From Ampelocalamus luodianensis (lineage: Eukaryota > Streptophyta > Magnoliopsida > Poales > Poaceae), in NCBI GenBank assembly GCA_036346255.1, contig CM070639.1, forward strand, positions 32,952,165 to 33,016,164: 64,000 nucleotides of DNA. Direction: 5' to 3'. The first letter of the stretch is position 1. Each line of letters starts with the position of its first letter. The position numbers were made by a program, and so were the translations under genes. Shown here piece by piece: positions 60,881 to 64,000 of this stretch. The notes beneath the pieces were generated by a model. The model was given only the letters and a program-made list of their open reading frames with translations, searched no databases and had not been told where the DNA came from.

Positions 60881-61700
60881 ATCTCAATCCTAGAGCTTAG
60901 TCAAGTGCCTGTGGTATGCAAATATCCCGGCGTGTTTCCAAATTAATTGCCAGGAATGCCATCGGATCGTGACATGGAGTTCATCATCGATTTAATACCC
61001 GGGACAGCACCTATGTCCAAGCTACCTTATTGAATGACATTTGACGAGTTGGCTGAATTGAAGCAACAACTCAAAGAGCAATTTGACAAGGGATCATTCG
61101 TCCTATAGCTCATCCCAATGGGGAAGCCCCGTGCTGTTTGTAAAGAAGAAAGACCATAGTCAGCTGATGTGCGTAGACTTTCGTTCCTTAAACGAAGTCA
61201 CCATCAAGAACAAATATCCTCTCCCGAGGATTGATGACTTGTTCGATCAAATGAATAGTGCATGTGTCTTATCTAAGATTGATTTGAGTCTTGTATATTT
61301 TCAACTCAAGATCAGACTGGAAGACATCCCAAATTTGCCTTTACCACCCATTACGGATTGTATAAATACATCATAATGTTACTCGGACTAACCAACGTCC
61401 TTGCAAATTTCATGAATCTTATGAATAAGATTTTTATGCAATATTTGGATTAGTTCATTGTGGTTTTTATCGATGACATTCTCATCTATTCTAAGAACGC
61501 AGAAGAGCATGAGCGACACTTGCGAATGGTGCTCGAGAAGCTACGCAAATACCAACGTATGCCAAGTTCAGGAAGTACAAATTTTGGCTAAAGGAAGTCA
61601 GTTTCTTAGGCCATGTTCTATCTGAAGGAGGTGTGGCAGTGGACTCGAGAAAAGTACAAGATGTCTTAGCTTGGAAACGACCCCACACCATCCAGGAAGT
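60881..61700 (+). pseudogene. pol: H reverse transcriptase
   Basis: Pre-RT LPGMPSDRDMEF and LIPGTAPMSKLPY lead into the RT. The block 61083-61376 holds VLFVKKKD, MCVDFRSLNEVTIKNKYPLPRIDDLFDQM and LSKIDLS. The catalytic box VVFIDDILIYSKN is intact at about 61459-61500, after a TAG in YLD*F. Frame changes occur before 61083 and after 61376. Confidence 0.86.
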
Positions 61701-62375
61701 TTGAAGTTTCCTCGGTCTAGCTGGATATTATCACCGGTTCATCGAGAACTTCTCCAAAATTGCCAAACCAATGACACAACTTCTGAAGAAGGAGAAAAAT
61801 TTGAACTGGTCAGCATCATGTGACGAGAGCATTCACGAGTTGAGGAAAAGACTCACAACAGTCCCAGTACTTACTCTGCCTGACATACACAAAGACTTTA
61901 CTGTGTATTGTGAAGCATCCCGCCACGGTCTCGATTGTGTGCTAATGCAAGAAGGCAAAGTAGTAGCTTACGCCTCACGATAGCTGTGGCCTCATGAAGC
62001 TAATTATCCAACTCGTGACTTGGAATTAGCAGCTGAGGTTCATGCTCTCAAAATCTGGACGCATTATCTCATCGGCAATCGATGCGAGATCTACTCTGAT
62101 CATAAAATTCTGAAGTACATCCTCACACAGCCAGATCTGAACTTAAGGCAATGAAGATGGCTTGAATTGATCAAGGACTATGACTTAGGCATTCATTACC
62201 ACCCTATTAAAGCCAATATTATAGCTGATGCCCTCAGCCAGAAACTTCATCGCATGAACGCTTTGATCGAAGCAAGCCAACTGATGTTGCATGAAGAATA
62301 CCAAAGGCTCAACTTGGAAATGGTCGAGGAAGGTTATATTGCTGCCCTAGTACTACAACCTACCCTCGAATCGTA
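61701..62375 (+). pseudogene. pol: H RNase H
   Basis: FLGLAGYYHRFIENFSKIAKP leads to FTVYCEASRHGLDCVLMQEG (Asp to Glu at the first acidic site), TRDLELAAEVHALKIW, YSDHKILKYILTQ, IKDYDLGIHYHP and IIADALSQKLH. TAG at 61981 (for Gln in SRQL) and TGA near 62153 (for Arg in QRRW) are typical C-to-T stops. Confidence 0.86.
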
Positions 62376-63100
62376 GATCCAAACTACTCAGCTCAAAGAC
62401 CCAATAATTGCCAAAATCCGGCACGACTTGCAGAACACCAGAAAATCAGAATTTTCCAAGAACGTGAGTGGATTAGTTATGCATGGACAGCAGCTATGTG
62501 TTCCAAATGATCGTGATATCAAGAGCTAATCCTCAGAGAAGCTCACGATTCTCCCCTCTCCATTCACCTCGGAAGCACCAAGATGTATCAAGATCTCCAG
62601 AAGTACTCGTGGCTTGATATGAAGCAGGACATCGCTGCGCATGTTGCCATGTGCGACGTATGTCAGCGTGTTAAAACAGAACACCAGCGATCCGCAGGAT
62701 TACTTCAACCTTTAGATATTCCCATGTGGAAATGAGATGAAATTGGCATGGATTTCATAACTGGACTGCCAAAGACCAGGAATGGACATGATTCCATATG
62801 GGTCATTGTTGATCGATTAACCAAAGTGGCGCACTTCATTCCAATTAGCACCGCCTACCATGGAGCCAAACTTGCATTGCTTTATATGGACAATATCATC
62901 CGCCTGCATGGTGTGCCAAGGATCATAACCTCTGATCGAGGCCCACAGTTCACCTCCTGATTCTGGGATGGCAGACATGGACTGTTGGGTACTGAGCTAT
63001 TATTTGGCACGACATTTCACCCCTAAACGGGAGGTAAGACAGAGAGGACAAATCAAATTATGGAAGACATGTTATGAGCTTGCGTGCTGTCCTATAGCAC
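62376..63100 (+). pseudogene. pol: H integrase, cut by E6
   Basis: The zinc-binding part (HDSPLSIHLGSTKMYQDL, CDVCQRV) leads to the core, open at 62748-62960 (MDFITGLPKTRNG, VDRLTKVAHFIP, GVPRIITSDRGPQFTS). A TGA follows, then GGKTERTNQIMEDML near 63026-63070 retains the catalytic Glu. Coding stops at VLSYS (63100), where E6 begins. Chromodomain and 3' LTR are beyond the window. Confidence 0.87.
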
Positions 63101-63200
63101 TGACGAGGATCTAATAATCCTCATTTTATTATTTCATAATCATGTAATATGACGTCACATGGTATACCCCTTAATGTTATAAGGGAGGAGTAAGTTAGGT

Positions 63201-63384
63201 TGTCGTAAACTCTTATACGACCACCCCCCTAGTCGTAAGTATTTCTACGACTATGGTGTAATCGTCAGTCCTGCTGTGATTACGTCCGGTCGTAAGTCTT
63301 TCTACGACCAGTACCCAGTCGTAAGCTTTTCCTACGACTACCCCCTAGTTGTAAGTCCTGCTACGACCAGCCCTGCTACGACTT
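63201..63384. repeat. Array of small hairpins (GTCGTAAG...CTACGAC)
   Basis: About five successive units each pair GTCGTAAG (or TTGTAAG) with CTACGAC across an 8-12-nt loop, in the U3 part upstream of the TATA box. Unit length is about 24-40 bp. Confidence 0.75.
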
Positions 63385-63609
63385 CCTCACAATTAACTTG
63401 GTCCACTCGTCAGAAGGTCCATTTATTGGTGGGGATCTGAGCAGTCAAATTACGTAGTTATACTTGAAATAACTACAGATAATTCTCCATTATCTCTGAT
63501 TGATAACCGTTGGACAATGTGGGGAGGTTACTACTCTGGTAATTACTCTCATTATTACGCAATAATGAGTACTTAATTTGCTTGGAACGACAACCGCCCA
63601 ACAACATAG

Positions 63610-63617
63610 TATAAATA
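63610..63617 (+). promoter_or_regulatory. TATA box of E6 LTR
   Basis: TATAAATA in the context TAGTATAAATAGGTG, a canonical plant TATA box, about 510 bp into the LTR and downstream of the hairpin array. Confidence 0.75.
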
Positions 63618-63864
63618 GGTGTCTTTTGGAGATAATGGGGGAGGCTTTTTGATAGACAGTCAGTAGCAGAATTAGCACAAGTCTTTTCACTAATTGTAAT
63701 CAGGATACCCAATACAATACACAAAGGAGTAGGGTTGTTATTCTCACTTGAGAAGGCCTGAACCTGTATAAAAATTCCCGTGTCTCCTTTGTCTCCATGA
63801 TCAATTGTGGAGACCCCCCGAATCAAATAATCTTTACGTAAGATCGGTTCTAAAACACCGACAG

Positions 63865-63882
63865 TTGGCGCCGACCGTGGGG
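63865..63882 (+). other. E6 primer-binding site
   Basis: TTGGCGCCGACCGTGGGG begins two bases after the LTR end. It is not the Met-tRNA site used by the other elements; the exact tRNA is not assigned here. Confidence 0.8.
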
Positions 63883-63934
63883 ATCTTCTGGTAATTCCTT
63901 GTCAACAGTTCTTTCTTTTCTCTTTGATGCTACC

Positions 63935-64000
63935 ATGGCAGGAGAATGGAACGAGGAGAATTAGTTCGACTTGGCCGATTACGCAGACATCGACATGGAT
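63935..64000 (+). pseudogene. E6 first frame, N-terminus only
   Basis: ATG at 63935 gives MAGEWNEEN, then TAG at 63962, then an in-frame acidic FDLADYADIDMD to the window edge. Probably the start of gag with an early stop. Too short for a family call. Confidence 0.45.

Larger units (their letters stand above)
6641..63100 (+). mobile_element. H: old chromovirus-like Ty3/gypsy element hosting nested insertions
   Basis: H begins with TGTAACATCCC at 6641. Its 5' LTR is split by E4 (resumes at 38565) and by M plus a tandem duplication (resumes at 57260). It then continues into the primer site (57409), leader, accessory frame, gag, protease, RT, RNase H and integrase on the plus strand. The join is supported by TSDs: CGATA/CGATC around E4 and TGTTA around M. 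E6 interrupts the integrase at 63101, and the rest of H, including its 3' LTR, lies beyond the window. It carries the most in-frame stops of the elements here, consistent with being the oldest. Confidence 0.8.
63101..63863 (+). repeat. E6 5' LTR (763 bp)
   Basis: TGACGAGGATC to ACACCGACA, with left edge where H coding ends and right edge at the primer site. Contains a hairpin array (63201-63384), a TATA box (63610-63617) and a T-rich 3' half. Confidence 0.75.
63101..64000 (+). mobile_element. E6: LTR retrotransposon start, inserted in H integrase
   Basis: A 763-bp LTR is followed by a TTGGCGCC-type primer site and the first codons of a gag-like frame. The primer site differs from all others in the window and is typical of Tat-type gypsy elements, though pol is not visible to confirm. 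The rest is outside the window, so the target-site duplication cannot be tested. Confidence 0.75.

Noticed and set aside
63201..63384. CRISPR-like array of short repeats
   Set aside because: The units are imperfect hairpins with very short, unequal spacers inside an LTR of a plant element, with no cas genes.
1..64000. Host genes, tRNA or rRNA
   Set aside because: No exon-like coding with host domains and no rRNA or full tRNA signature seen; primer sites match only tRNA 3' ends.

Overview
The window looks like intergenic DNA from a large, repeat-rich plant genome. A monocot, probably a grass, is my best guess from the Ty3/gypsy chromovirus proteins, the RTE-type LINE, initiator-Met-type primer sites and GC-rich coding next to AT-rich LTR tails. 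I find no host gene, rRNA or tRNA. Almost every base from 1 to 64000 belongs to transposable elements stacked inside one another, and every coding region is broken.

Layout. (1) 1-3873: element E1, minus-strand Ty3/gypsy, cut by the window start, with 5' LTR, primer site, 1.7-kb leader and decayed gag. Its LTR abuts an RTE LINE endonuclease remnant (3874-4930). (2) 4931-5745: unassigned DNA with a compound microsatellite. (3) 5746-6582: an 837-bp foldback element. (4) 6641-63100: element H, an old plus-strand chromovirus that hosts all later insertions. Its 5' LTR starts at 6641 and is split by E4 (8415-38564, minus, TSD CGATA/CGATC) and by M (38593-50694, minus, TSD TGTTA). H coding resumes at 58 kb and runs to 63100, where E6 interrupts it. 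(5) Inside E4's 5' LTR sits E5 (16899-37590, plus, TSD CAATT), a chromovirus with LTRs of about 4.84 kb. E5's 3' LTR holds a 5.1-kb solo LTR of the M family (30934-36050, TSD CTTCA). (6) M is a pol-less element with LTRs of about 4.8 kb and a 2.4-kb interior encoding only a zinc-knuckle protein. A 6.5-kb segment covering part of M's interior, M's 5' LTR and the H leader is repeated in tandem (44959-51500 and 51501-58070). (7) 63101-64000: start of E6, a plus-strand element with a TTGGCGCC primer site.

All autonomous bodies show gag, protease, RT, RNase H and integrase order, and E4 and E5 end in a GPY/F and chromodomain-like tail. M shares its polypurine-tract region with E5 and its post-primer leader with H, so it may be trans-mobilised by that lineage.

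Most interesting signals: (a) 3' splice-site-like T-rich AG placed directly before the first-ORF ATG in E4, E5, H and M, with a strong GTAAGT donor in the M LTR, suggesting that giant LTR leaders are spliced out; (b) a shared accessory reading frame before gag in E5 and H; (c) the five-to-six-knuckle protein of M; (d) diverged repeats of about 180 bp inside LTRs, exactly 182 bp apart in E4; (e) differences between sister copies concentrated at CHG sites, which may be base-calling error rather than biology.
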